Source: Luteimonas mephitis DSM 12574 (GTDB lineage: Bacteria; Pseudomonadota; Gammaproteobacteria; Xanthomonadales; Xanthomonadaceae). From it: DNA of 64,000 nucleotides. Position 1 is the first letter of the stretch. Every line of letters begins with the position of its first letter. The stretch is taken from NCBI RefSeq assembly GCF_000422305.1, contig NZ_KE383816.1:546566-610565 (forward strand). The letters run 5' to 3'. A program made the translations under genes and the position numbers. Below the pieces are notes generated by a model. That model worked only from the letters and a program-made list of their open reading frames with translations. It was not told the origin of the DNA and made no database searches. Of this stretch, positions 1 to 9,202 are shown one piece after another.

Positions 1-571
1 AGGCGATCGCGAACCACCACCACGGCAGGCCCGCCAGGAACAGCACGAAGCAGCCGCTGATCGCCACCAGCATCGCGGTGCCGAAGTCCGGCTGCAGCAG
101 CACCAGCGCGGTCGGCACGGCGATGATCACCGCGGTGGCCAGCACCGCGCCGATGCGCGGCGGCAGCAGCTGGCGGTCGAGGTACCACGCCGCCATCATC
201 GGCAGGCTCAGCTTGAGCAGCTCCGAGGGCTGGAAGTAGAACAGCTGCAGGTCGATCCAGTGCTTGCCGTGCCTGCCGGTGCCGATCGCCAGGACCAGCA
301 GCAGCGGCACCAGCGTGGCGCCGTAGACCAGCGGCGTGACTTCACGCAGCCGCAGCGGGGTCATCCGCGACAGCCCCCACATCGCCGCCAGCCCCACGGC
401 ATAGCGCGCGCCCTGCGCGACCACCAGGTTCATGCCGTTCTGGCCCCCGGCGCTGTACAGCACCGCCAGCGCGATCGCCATCAGCGCGAACAGGGCGGCG
501 CACAGCGACCAGTCCAGGGTGCGCACGAACCGCTGCAGGAGATCCAGCAGCCATTGCAGGATCACGTTCAC
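1..571 (-). CDS. rodA: Rod shape-determining protein RodA (partial, C-terminus outside window)
   Basis: SEDS-family membrane glycosyltransferase that polymerises lipid II for cell elongation, working with PBP2 in the inner membrane. About 190 N-terminal residues are visible, with several hydrophobic segments and the SEDS-type stretch FQPSELLKLSLP. The start is GTG at 571, whose bases overlap the mrdA stop (GTGA), so translation is probably coupled to mrdA. The gene is cut by the left edge of the window, not broken. It is the last visible gene of the mreB-mreC-mreD-mrdA-rodA run. Identification is firm from sequence and context. Confidence 0.95.
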   Translation of the reverse strand, partial: MNVILQWLLDLLQRFVRTLDWSLCAALFALMAIALAVLYSAGGQNGMNLVVAQGARYAVGLAAMWGLSRMTPLRLREVTPLVYGATLVPLLLVLAIGTGRHGKHWIDLQLFYFQPSELLKLSLPMMAAWYLDRQLLPPRIGAVLATAVIIAVPTALVLLQPDFGTAMLVAISGCFVLFLAGLPWWWFAIA

Positions 572-2568
572 CGCGCAGCTCCCGGACCGCCGCGGAACAG
601 TTCGACCGTGGCCGCGTCGAGATCGGGAATGGCCGCGCGGGCCGCGCTCGCCGGCGTCGGCGACGCCTGTGCCACCACCGCGCGGGCGCCGATCGCGGTC
701 ACCGGGATCGCATCGGGATCGGCCTCCGGATACTTGCCCAGCAGCCAGCCGTCGAACAGCTTGCGCGCGATCGGCGCGGCGGTGGAGCCGCCGTAGCCGC
801 CGTGTTCGACCATCACCGCCACCGCGATCCGCGGATCCTCGGTCGGCGCATAGCCGATGAACCACGCCTGGTGGCGCAGGTGCAGCGGCAGTGAATGCGG
901 GTTGGTGCTGATGTTGCCCTTGCGGCTGACCCGCTGCGCGGTGCCGGTCTTGCCGGCCATGCGGTAGCTGGCACCGACCGCCATCGCCCGCCCGGTGCCG
1001 CCCGGATCGTAGATCGTGCCTTCCATCCCGCCCTGCACCGCGCGGATGTAGCCGATGTTGTCGGACAGGCGCCTGGGTGCTGGCTGCGGCACCGGCGTCC
1101 ACGGGCTGCGGAACCCGTCGCGCCGGTCGCGGGCCAGGTGCGGGCGGCGCAGGACCCCATCGGCGGCCAGCGCCGCGGTGCCGCGCGCGAGCTGCAGGGT
1201 GGTGGCGATCCAGTAGCCCTGGCCGATGCCGGCGATCACCGTTTCCCCCGGATACCAGGGTTCGCGGCTGTTCTTTGCCTTCCATTCCGGTGACGGCACC
1301 ACGCCGCCGTTCTCGCCGGCCAGGTCGATCCCGGTCGGTTCGCCGAAGCCGTAGCGGTGCATGTACGTCGACAGGCGCGCGATGCCCATGTCGTAGGCGA
1401 GCTTGTAGTAGTAGTAGTTCACCGACGCGGCGATCGACTTGTGCAGGTCGACCCAGCCGCTGCCGCCGTGGGCGTCGCGATAGCCGCGCTTCTGCCCGGG
1501 GATGTGGAACTCGCCGGTGGTGAACACCCGGTCGCCGGGCCGGCGCAGACCGCTTTCCAGCCCCGCCAGCGCCATGAACGGCTTGACCGTCGACCCCGGC
1601 GGACCGCCGCCGAGCACGTTGCGGTTGAACAGCGGCCGCGACGGGTTGTCCATCAGCGCGCGGTAGTCGGCGCTGGAGATGCCGTTGACGAACAGGTTGG
1701 GGTCGTAGCTGGGCAGGCTGGCCATTGCCAGGATCTCGCCGGTCTTCGGGTCGATCGCCACCGCCGAGCCGTCGTGGTCGCCGAAGGCCTCGACCATGGT
1801 CCGCTGCAGGTCCACGTCCACCGCCAGCCGCAGGTCGGCGCCGGCGGTCGCCGGGATCCGGCCGACGCGGCCGAGCGCACGGCCCTCGACGTTGGTCTTC
1901 ACTTCCTCGTAGCCGACCTTGCCGCGCAGCGCCTCGTCGTAATAGCGCTCGATGCCGGCGCGGCCGGTGTGGGTGAACAGCGCCTGCCCGGGACCGTATT
2001 CCTCGATGTCCTTCTCGTCGGTGCGCCCGACGTAGCCGACGATGTGCGCCATCAGCGCGCCGTACGGATAGCGGCGGGTCAGGTAGGGCTCGACGCTCAC
2101 TCCGGGAAAACGCCACTGGTCCACCGCGAAGCGCGCCATCTCCTCCTCGCTCAGGCGCAGCTTCAGGGTCACCGCGCGGAAGCTGCGGTTGGCCTTGCGC
2201 TCGCGCTCGAAGCGCGCGACGTCCTCGGCCGTGAGCGTGATGATCTTCGACAGGCCTGCGACCAGTGCCTTCGGATCGCCTGCGTCCTCGGGCACTACGT
2301 CGAGGCGGAACGCCGGCACGTTGTCGGCCAGGATCCGGCCCTTGCGGTCGTAGATGATCCCGCGCGCCGGCACCACCGGCTGCGGCTTGATCCGGTTGGC
2401 CTCCGAGCGCCGGGCGTAGTCGGCGTGGTCGAGCACCTGCAGCTTGAAGTACCAGCCGGCCAGTCCGCCCAGCGCCAGCACCACGATGGCGAAGCCCAGC
2501 AGCGCACGGACGCGGAACTGCGCGGTTTCGCGCACGTGGTTCTTCAGCCGGCGGCGTCCCTGGCGCAT
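568..2568 (-). CDS. mrdA: Penicillin-binding protein 2 (peptidoglycan DD-transpeptidase)
   Basis: Elongation-specific class B penicillin-binding protein that cross-links new peptidoglycan in the periplasm, partner of RodA. The 666 residues show a short basic cytoplasmic N-terminus, one membrane anchor (about residues 22-42), a dimerisation/pedestal region beginning near RGIIYDRKGRILADN, then the transpeptidase domain. All three active-site motifs are present: STVK (about 326), SVN (about 378) and KTG (about 540). Start is ATG at 2568. It follows mreD after about 180 bases and overlaps rodA by four bases. The gap before it could carry a separate promoter, but I cannot point to one. Confidence 0.96.
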   Translation of the reverse strand: MRQGRRRLKNHVRETAQFRVRALLGFAIVVLALGGLAGWYFKLQVLDHADYARRSEANRIKPQPVVPARGIIYDRKGRILADNVPAFRLDVVPEDAGDPKALVAGLSKIITLTAEDVARFERERKANRSFRAVTLKLRLSEEEMARFAVDQWRFPGVSVEPYLTRRYPYGALMAHIVGYVGRTDEKDIEEYGPGQALFTHTGRAGIERYYDEALRGKVGYEEVKTNVEGRALGRVGRIPATAGADLRLAVDVDLQRTMVEAFGDHDGSAVAIDPKTGEILAMASLPSYDPNLFVNGISSADYRALMDNPSRPLFNRNVLGGGPPGSTVKPFMALAGLESGLRRPGDRVFTTGEFHIPGQKRGYRDAHGGSGWVDLHKSIAASVNYYYYKLAYDMGIARLSTYMHRYGFGEPTGIDLAGENGGVVPSPEWKAKNSREPWYPGETVIAGIGQGYWIATTLQLARGTAALAADGVLRRPHLARDRRDGFRSPWTPVPQPAPRRLSDNIGYIRAVQGGMEGTIYDPGGTGRAMAVGASYRMAGKTGTAQRVSRKGNISTNPHSLPLHLRHQAWFIGYAPTEDPRIAVAVMVEHGGYGGSTAAPIARKLFDGWLLGKYPEADPDAIPVTAIGARAVVAQASPTPASAARAAIPDLDAATVELFRGGPGAAR

Positions 2569-2748
2569 CAGGACCTGTGGATGCCGTGAAAGCGACCCGC
2601 GCCGGGTCCGCCGGCGTGCGCTGCAAGGAAGAGCAAGTGAGCGTCTGTCGATGCGCGACCGCGCGATGACGCAGCAGCGCGCGTCCGCGGGCGCGGCCCT
2701 TGGGGTTGGATGGCAACGCGGGTTGTTTTCATGGCACCCACAGGTCCT

Positions 2749-3231
2749 CTAGCTTTTGCGCCTGCCGATGCGCAGCGCATCGAGCAGCACGAACAGCGGC
2801 GCCCACAGCACCATGCCCAGCAGCGGCGCCCACCAGTACGACCATGGCAGCTGCGGCTCGTCGAGCATCAGGTGCACCGCGGCGCTGACCACGCGGTCGT
2901 TGAACAGCAGCGCCCCCATCACCAGCGCCTGCTGCGCCATCGGGAAGAAGCGCACCTGCGAGCGGAAGCGCTGCAGGATGAAGGCCATCACCGTCAGCCG
3001 CAGCGCCTGCTCGCCAAGGATGCCGCCGAAGGCGAGGTCGCCCAGCAGCCCAATCAGGAAGGCAAACCCCAGGCCCGCGCGATCCGGGTCCTCGATCACC
3101 CAGAACGCCACCACCAGCGCCAGCCAGTACGGGCGCAAGGGCTGCACCAGCGGCGGCAGCGGCAGCAGGCCGAGCAGCAGCGCGGCGATGATGCTCACCG
3201 GCAGCAGCCAGAGGCGGCGCGGGCGGCTCAT
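2749..3231 (-). CDS. mreD: Rod shape-determining protein MreD
   Basis: Small integral membrane component of the Rod complex. The 160-residue product is almost wholly hydrophobic, with five or six predicted membrane segments, and ends in a short basic tail (RIGRRKS). Sequence features such as GLLGDLAFGGILGEQALRL match MreD. The ATG at 3231 overlaps the mreC stop (ATGA), so it is translationally coupled to mreC. Length is normal for the family. Confidence 0.93.
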   Translation of the reverse strand: MSRPRRLWLLPVSIIAALLLGLLPLPPLVQPLRPYWLALVVAFWVIEDPDRAGLGFAFLIGLLGDLAFGGILGEQALRLTVMAFILQRFRSQVRFFPMAQQALVMGALLFNDRVVSAAVHLMLDEPQLPWSYWWAPLLGMVLWAPLFVLLDALRIGRRKS

Positions 3232-4253
3232 GGCTGGGCCTCCTGTCGAGGCCGGGGCTGGGGGCTGGGGGCTGGGGGCTGCGGGCCGGCTGAGAAAGAA
3301 CTGGTCTCCTGCGCCTTTCCGGGGGCGCCTGGAGATGCCTTCGCGGCCTCCCCCGGCATCACCGCCGGTTGCTGTTGCTGTTGCTGTCCCAAACCCCCAG
3401 CCCCCAGCCCCAGGTCCCTGCTCTGCTGCAGCAGCAGCACGTCGCGGCCGCGGTCGAGACGGGCAGCGGGCTTGAGCGCCCCGAGCAGGAAGGCGCGGCT
3501 GTCGTCGGGACGCAGCGAATCGATCGTGCCGACCGGGAACCCCGGCGGGAACCGTCCGCCGAGTCCGGACGTGATGATCGCGTCGCCGACCTTGACGTCG
3601 GCCGACAGCGGGATGTTGGGCAGCTCCAGCTCGTCGCTTCGGCCCTTGCCGTAGGCCACCAGGCGCACGCCGTTGCGGCCGACCAGCACCGGCACCGCGT
3701 GGTCCGGATCGGTGAGCAGCAGCACGGTGGCGGTGGTCGGGGTGACTTCGATGATCTGCCCGACCAGGCCACCGGCATCGATCACGCTCTGGCCCTGGCG
3801 CACGCCGTCGCGGCTGCCGGCGTCGAGGATCAGGCGCTGGCGGGTGGGGTCGAGGTCGATGTCCAGGATCGGCGCCAGTTGCACATCGAGGCCGCCACGC
3901 TCGGCTGCGCCGAGCAGGCCGCGCAGGCGTGCGTTTTCCGCCGCCGCCACCTGCAGCCGCGCCTGGCGCGCGCCGCTGACGAGCAGCGCGTTGCGCAGCC
4001 GGCGATTGTCCTCGGCCAGCATCGAACGGGTCACCGCGTCGTCGCGCACGCTGTCGCCCAGCCGCGCCGGCAGCCCGGCCAGCCACCACAGCGGCTGCAC
4101 CGCGACGTTGGCCTGGGCGCGGATCCGGGTCAGCCAGCCGCCGCGATGGTCGAGCACCAGCAGCGCCACCGCCAGCGCAAGGTAGGTCAGCAGGCGCAGC
4201 GTGCCCGCGACATCACCGGTGCGTGGAGGCGTGGGGCTGGTGTAGGCGGGCAC
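3228..4253 (-). CDS. mreC: Rod shape-determining protein MreC with an unusual repeat-derived C-terminal tail
   Basis: Bitopic periplasmic scaffold that links MreB and MreD to the peptidoglycan synthases. The N-terminal anchor (LRLLTYLALAVALLVLDH) is followed by a coiled-coil stretch and the beta-barrel MreC domain (motif ILDIDLDPTRQRLILDAG). The start is uncertain. GTG at 4253 gives 341 residues and the sequence expected of the family; an upstream ATG at 4355 would add 34 residues read through an intergenic GGGATT-type repeat and is unlikely. The last 60 or so residues are low-complexity (six glutamines, then Pro/Gln/Ala) and are encoded by an inverted-repeat element at 3254-3411 (see findings). 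Confidence 0.93.
   Translation of the reverse strand: MPAYTSPTPPRTGDVAGTLRLLTYLALAVALLVLDHRGGWLTRIRAQANVAVQPLWWLAGLPARLGDSVRDDAVTRSMLAEDNRRLRNALLVSGARQARLQVAAAENARLRGLLGAAERGGLDVQLAPILDIDLDPTRQRLILDAGSRDGVRQGQSVIDAGGLVGQIIEVTPTTATVLLLTDPDHAVPVLVGRNGVRLVAYGKGRSDELELPNIPLSADVKVGDAIITSGLGGRFPPGFPVGTIDSLRPDDSRAFLLGALKPAARLDRGRDVLLLQQSRDLGLGAGGLGQQQQQQPAVMPGEAAKASPGAPGKAQETSSFSAGPQPPAPSPQPRPRQEAQP
3254..3411. repeat. GGGGGCT-type inverted repeat pair inside the 3' end of mreC
   Basis: The left arm (3254-3280) is four near-perfect copies of GGGGGCT. The right arm (3393-3411) is the reverse complement type (CCCCCAGCCCCCAGCCCC). About 110 bases separate them, including a (TTGCTG)3 tract at 3369-3386 that reads as six glutamines on the minus strand. 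G-runs of this kind could form G-quadruplexes. The element lies wholly within the mreC reading frame. Confidence 0.85.
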
Positions 4254-4262
4254 GTGGGGGCC

Positions 4263-4448
4263 GGGATTGGGGATTCGGGATTGGGGATGTGGAACAGCGC
4301 GGCCCCGGCGCAAGTCACGGACCACTCGAGGACGGATGAGGGCACGGGCATCCATGCAGTGCCGCGGACACCCCCTGCATCCGCGTTCTCAGGATAGGAA
4401 AGTGCACCCGCTTTTGCGAATCCCGAATCCCGGATCCCGGATCCCGGC
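4263..4448. repeat. GGGATT-type inverted repeat pair between mreB and mreC
   Basis: The left arm at 4263-4288 reads GGGATTGGGGATTCGGGATT and continues. The right arm at 4417-4448 carries the complementary type AATCCCGAATCCC followed by GGATCCC repeats. The pair encloses about 128 bases in the mreB-mreC gap and removes any obvious ribosome-binding site from the first bases upstream of mreC. A second pair of the same kind sits between hslV and hslU. Confidence 0.85.
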
Positions 4449-4452
4449 TTCT

Positions 4453-5788
<1,336 letters not shown>

Positions 5789-6721
5789 ATGTCTGCCCTG
5801 ATCTGTGGCTCCCTGGCCTACGACACCATCATGGTGTTCCCCGACCAGTTCAAGAACCACATCCTCCCGGACAAGGTGCACATCCTCAACGTCTCGTTCC
5901 TGGTGCCGCGGATGCGGCGCGAGTTCGGCGGCTGCGCCGGCAACATCGCCTACAACCTCAAGCTGCTCGGCGGCGACCCGGTCCCGATGGCCACCGTCGG
6001 CCAGGATTTCGGCCCGTACCGGGAATACTTCGAGGAGCTGGAGATCAACCTGTCGCAGGTGAAGGAAATCCCGGAGCTGTTCACGCCGCAGGCCTTCATC
6101 ACCACCGACCACGACAACAACCAGATCACCGCCTTCCATCCCGGCGCGATGATGCGTTCGTACGAGAACCACGTGCGCGACGTGCCCGGCATCAGCATCG
6201 GCATCGTCAGCCCGGACGGCTACGAGGGCATGATCCAGAACGCGAAGGAATTCGCCGAGGCCGGCATCCCCTTCATCTTCGACCCCGGCCAGGCCATGCC
6301 GCTGTTCAACGGCGCCGAGCTGCGCGCCTTCATCGAGCAGGCCGACTACGTCACCGTCAACGACTACGAGTCCAACCTGCTGCAGGAACGCACCGGCTGG
6401 GACGAGAAGACCATCGCCGGCAAGGTCAAGGCCTATATCGCCACCCGCGGGCCGAAGGGCGCGATGATCTTTGCCGACGGCAAGATCTTCGACGTGCCGC
6501 CGGCGCACGAGCGCCGCATCACCGACCCCACCGGCTGCGGCGACGCCTTCCGCGCCGGCCTGATCTTCGGCATCCAGCGCGGCTGCGACTGGCTGACCAT
6601 CGGCCGCATCGGCAACCTGATGGGCGCGCTCAAGGTCGAACACCCAGGCACCCAGAACCAGCGCTTCGACTTCGACGAGTTCAACGAGCAGTTCAAGCAG
6701 CAGTTCGGGTACGCGCTCTGA
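5789..6721 (+). CDS. PfkB-family carbohydrate/nucleoside kinase (adenosine kinase-like)
   Basis: Ribokinase-fold kinase of 310 residues that phosphorylates a sugar or nucleoside using ATP. The N-terminal glycine motif (GGCAGNIAYNL, about residues 47-57) and the C-terminal signature DPTGCGDAFRAG starting near residue 246 are present; the Asp of GCGD is the catalytic base. Overall it is closest to the adenosine kinase/ribokinase-like group seen next to mreB in Xanthomonadaceae, but the substrate cannot be read from sequence. It is transcribed divergently from mreB and converges on the YbaK gene with a 27-base gap. Confidence 0.88.
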   Translation: MSALICGSLAYDTIMVFPDQFKNHILPDKVHILNVSFLVPRMRREFGGCAGNIAYNLKLLGGDPVPMATVGQDFGPYREYFEELEINLSQVKEIPELFTPQAFITTDHDNNQITAFHPGAMMRSYENHVRDVPGISIGIVSPDGYEGMIQNAKEFAEAGIPFIFDPGQAMPLFNGAELRAFIEQADYVTVNDYESNLLQERTGWDEKTIAGKVKAYIATRGPKGAMIFADGKIFDVPPAHERRITDPTGCGDAFRAGLIFGIQRGCDWLTIGRIGNLMGALKVEHPGTQNQRFDFDEFNEQFKQQFGYAL

Positions 6722-6748
6722 GGAACGCGCGGGATTGTTCCCGGCCCG

Positions 6749-7216
6749 TCACATCACCTGCGCCAGCCACAGCGGCTCGGGTTTCACCAACTGCTCGAAC
6801 TGCGCATACGGCATCCGCACCAGCTCGGTGTGCGTGCCTGCGTTGAAGACGATTTCCGGGTGTTCCGACAGCCTCGCGTCGACGCAGACCGGCAGGTCGT
6901 AGAGGTTGCCGAACGGCGGCATCGCACCGAGTTCGCAGTCGGGGAATGCATCTCGGAACTCCGATTCCTGCGCCAGCTCCACCTCGCGCCCGCCCAGTGC
7001 GCGCGACAGGCGGGTCAGGTCGATTCGGTAGGCGGCGGGCATCACCATCATCACCAGGTCGCCGTCGACCTTGAGCATCACGGTCTTGGCGAAGTGGCGG
7101 TTGCCGACGTGCGCGCTGTTGGCGGTTTCCTGCGCGGTGATGGTGCGGTCGTGGCTGAGCGTGGTGTACGGCGCGTGGCGCTCGTCGAGGAAGTGGTGCA
7201 GGCGGGGAGCGAGCAT
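6749..7216 (-). CDS. YbaK/aminoacyl-tRNA-deacylase domain protein
   Basis: Single-domain editing protein of about 155 residues related to YbaK/ProX, which hydrolyse mischarged aminoacyl-tRNA in the cytoplasm. Family features are the lysine in FAKTVMLKVDGDLVMMVMPA and the motif LGAMPPFGNLYDLPV. The start at 7216 is chosen because a good ribosome-binding site (GGAG, 6 bases away) precedes it and the N-terminus MLAPRLHHFLDE fits; upstream in-frame sequence to 7324 is arginine-rich and not protein-like. The exact tRNA substrate is unknown. Confidence 0.87.
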   Translation of the reverse strand: MLAPRLHHFLDERHAPYTTLSHDRTITAQETANSAHVGNRHFAKTVMLKVDGDLVMMVMPAAYRIDLTRLSRALGGREVELAQESEFRDAFPDCELGAMPPFGNLYDLPVCVDARLSEHPEIVFNAGTHTELVRMPYAQFEQLVKPEPLWLAQVM

Positions 7217-7370
7217 GGTCGTCTCCTGCTTCGGCTCCGCCGCCACTCCGGCGCGGATCCGGCTGGTAAGCCTGGCGCGCGCGTCCGGGCGGCGCCTCGG
7301 TGCGGCGCAGCGCGCTCCGTGCACTGCGTGCCGTGGCGCCGACTCTACTCCGCGAAGGCTTCAGCAACGT

Positions 7371-7450
7371 GTAGGAGCGCCCCATGGGCGCGATTGCCGC
7401 AGCCGCCAAGTTGCGTCACGAAAGGCATCGCGCCCGTGGGGCGCTCCTAC
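7371..7450. repeat. REP-like inverted repeat, family A (copy 1)
   Basis: Arms GTAGGAGCGCCCCATGGGCG and its reverse complement (with one G for A change) enclose a short variable loop. Family A copies also lie at 40295-40361, 61131-61201 and 62161-62226. This copy is between the YbaK gene and a lipoprotein gene. Confidence 0.92.
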
Positions 7451-7480
7451 GCGCTGTGTCATCCGGCCGCAGGCCGGCGG

Positions 7481-8215
7481 TCAGTCCCAGCCGGGCAGCT
7501 TCTTCCGGTCCAGCCCCGCGACCTCGAACACCGCCGTGCGCGTGCCGCCGGCCTTGACCGGGAACTCGACCGACACCTGCGTGGCGCCCTTCAGCATCCG
7601 CCACAGCGCCTTCTCGTCGTTGATGAACATGGCGATCGCATCGTCGGTGTCCGGGCGCAGCGCCGGCATCGATTTCGGCGCCGCGTCGTCGATCTTGACC
7701 TTGACCTTGCAGCCGCCGTAGCAGGCGAAGTCGCCGGCCTGCAGCACCAGGTAACTGCTGGTGCCCCAGGTGGGGTGGTCGCGGAAGATCAGCCGCACCG
7801 GATTGGCGCCGCTACCGTCGGTGTCGACGGCCTCCTTCGAGTAGATCGCCGCCGACAGCTGCTGGCCGCCCTTCACGTTCTCGGCCTGGTAGCTCCACAG
7901 CGCGGCGACGCGCGCGGCTTCGCGCAAGGCGTCGGCCTTGGCCTTGGCGTCCTCGTAGTGCGGGCGGATGCGCGCGGCCTGCTGCGTGTCCGGGAAGCGC
8001 GCGAACAGCACGTCGCCCTGGGCCTTCGCCAGCGTCCAGTTTTCCGCGGCCACGGCGGCATCGAAGCCATCGGCGTACTCCCTGGCCGCCTTTTCGTCGG
8101 CCGCGGTTTGCGCGGCGGCGCGCGCAGCTTCCTGGGCCGAGCGGTCGCCGCAGCCCGAAACAGCGGTGGCGGCCAGCGCCAGCAGCGCGGCGCACAGGAT
8201 GGTGCGATGGTTCAT
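7481..8215 (-). CDS. Predicted lipoprotein of unknown function
   Basis: A 244-residue product with a lipoprotein signal (hydrophobic stretch ending VSGC, cysteine about residue 22). An alanine-rich helical segment follows, then a domain with two close cysteines (FACYGGCKVKVKID) and the ending KKLPGWD. I do not recognise a named family. The ATG at 8215 overlaps the stop of the upstream hydrolase (ATGA), so it is the third gene of the aminopeptidase-hydrolase-lipoprotein operon. A periplasmic or envelope location is inferred from the signal only. Confidence 0.85.
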   Translation of the reverse strand: MNHRTILCAALLALAATAVSGCGDRSAQEAARAAAQTAADEKAAREYADGFDAAVAAENWTLAKAQGDVLFARFPDTQQAARIRPHYEDAKAKADALREAARVAALWSYQAENVKGGQQLSAAIYSKEAVDTDGSGANPVRLIFRDHPTWGTSSYLVLQAGDFACYGGCKVKVKIDDAAPKSMPALRPDTDDAIAMFINDEKALWRMLKGATQVSVEFPVKAGGTRTAVFEVAGLDRKKLPGWD

Positions 8216-9198
8216 GCGTGGGCTCCCTGTTCGAACGGTGCGGCGGCGAGCAGGCCTTCGATGGCGTCGACGATGGCGTCGGGCTGCTCCATCACCGTCA
8301 TGTGGCCGCTGCCGTCCAGCAGCACTTTAACCGCCTGCGGGATCGCGGCTGCGTAAAGGTCCATCGCACTGGGGTCGATCACCTTGTCGTGCGCGCCCCA
8401 GGCCAGCAGCGCCGGCTGGCGGATGCGCGCGGCCTCGTCGCCGGGCAGGAACTGCTCGGGCCCGCGGCCGATCTCGTCGAGCACGGTTTGCTCGAAGGCC
8501 GCGTCGCGGCGGCGCTGGGCGATGAGGATCGCCGGCGCCGGCCACGGCAGCGCCGGCAGCGCGCGGCGGTCATGGAAGAGGATGTCGAGGTAGTGCGCGA
8601 GCGAGGCGTGGTCGTGCACGCCGAACGGATTGCCGCCGGCCAGCACGTCGAGCCCGAACTGGTTGTCGGCGAAGCGCACGCCGGCGGCGTTGAACAGGCC
8701 CACGCGGGCGACCAGCCCCGGCTCGCGCGCGGCCAGCACCGCGGCGATGCCGCCGCCCATCGAATGCCCCAGCAGCACCACGGGCCGGTCGCAGGTGGCG
8801 CGGATGAAGGCGGCCACGCGCGCGGCCTGCGCGGCGAAGCCGTGGCCGGCGACGCCCTCGCGCGTACTTTCGCCCCAACCGGGCAGGTCGGGGAGCAGCA
8901 GCCGGTAACGGCCGCGCAGGCGCCTGGCCACCGGGTACCAGTTTTCCTTGCTGCCGGTGAAGCCGTGCAGCATCACCAGCACCGGCGCATCGGCGTCGCG
9001 CGCCTGGCCTTCGGCGTAGACCCAGCGCAGGCCGTCGACGTCGACAACGCGGCGGGCGAGCCCCGCCGCCATCCGTTCGCGCGCGAACTCGGCGCGGATC
9101 AGCGCATACGGATCGCGCCACAGCCGCCACGCGGCCGCCAGAACGAACGCGGCCGCCACGAGGGCGGCCACGATCAGGACGGTCTGCCAGCCGGGCAT
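8212..9198 (-). CDS. Alpha/beta-hydrolase fold protein
   Basis: A 328-residue serine hydrolase with an N-terminal membrane anchor (about residues 5-25), an oxyanion region at MLHGFTGSKENWYP, the nucleophile elbow GHSMGGGIAA, and a late histidine in DGSGHMTVMEQPDA. The pattern matches esterase/lipase or epoxide-hydrolase-like proteins; the substrate is not predictable. The start at 9198 is preferred over the longer frame because it directly follows the aminopeptidase stop (9203) and gives a clean anchor. It overlaps the downstream lipoprotein gene by four bases. Confidence 0.87.
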   Translation of the reverse strand: MPGWQTVLIVAALVAAAFVLAAAWRLWRDPYALIRAEFARERMAAGLARRVVDVDGLRWVYAEGQARDADAPVLVMLHGFTGSKENWYPVARRLRGRYRLLLPDLPGWGESTREGVAGHGFAAQAARVAAFIRATCDRPVVLLGHSMGGGIAAVLAAREPGLVARVGLFNAAGVRFADNQFGLDVLAGGNPFGVHDHASLAHYLDILFHDRRALPALPWPAPAILIAQRRRDAAFEQTVLDEIGRGPEQFLPGDEAARIRQPALLAWGAHDKVIDPSAMDLYAAAIPQAVKVLLDGSGHMTVMEQPDAIVDAIEGLLAAAPFEQGAHA

Positions 9199-9202
9199 CG
9201 CG

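Noticed and set aside
1357..2589. A 410-codon open frame on the plus strand opposite mrdA
   Set aside because: Shadow of mrdA; no domain and His/Arg/Ala-biased composition.
4254..4355. Longer N-terminus for MreC starting at 4355
   Set aside because: The extra residues are read through the GGGATT repeat and do not resemble the family; GTG at 4253 is preferred.
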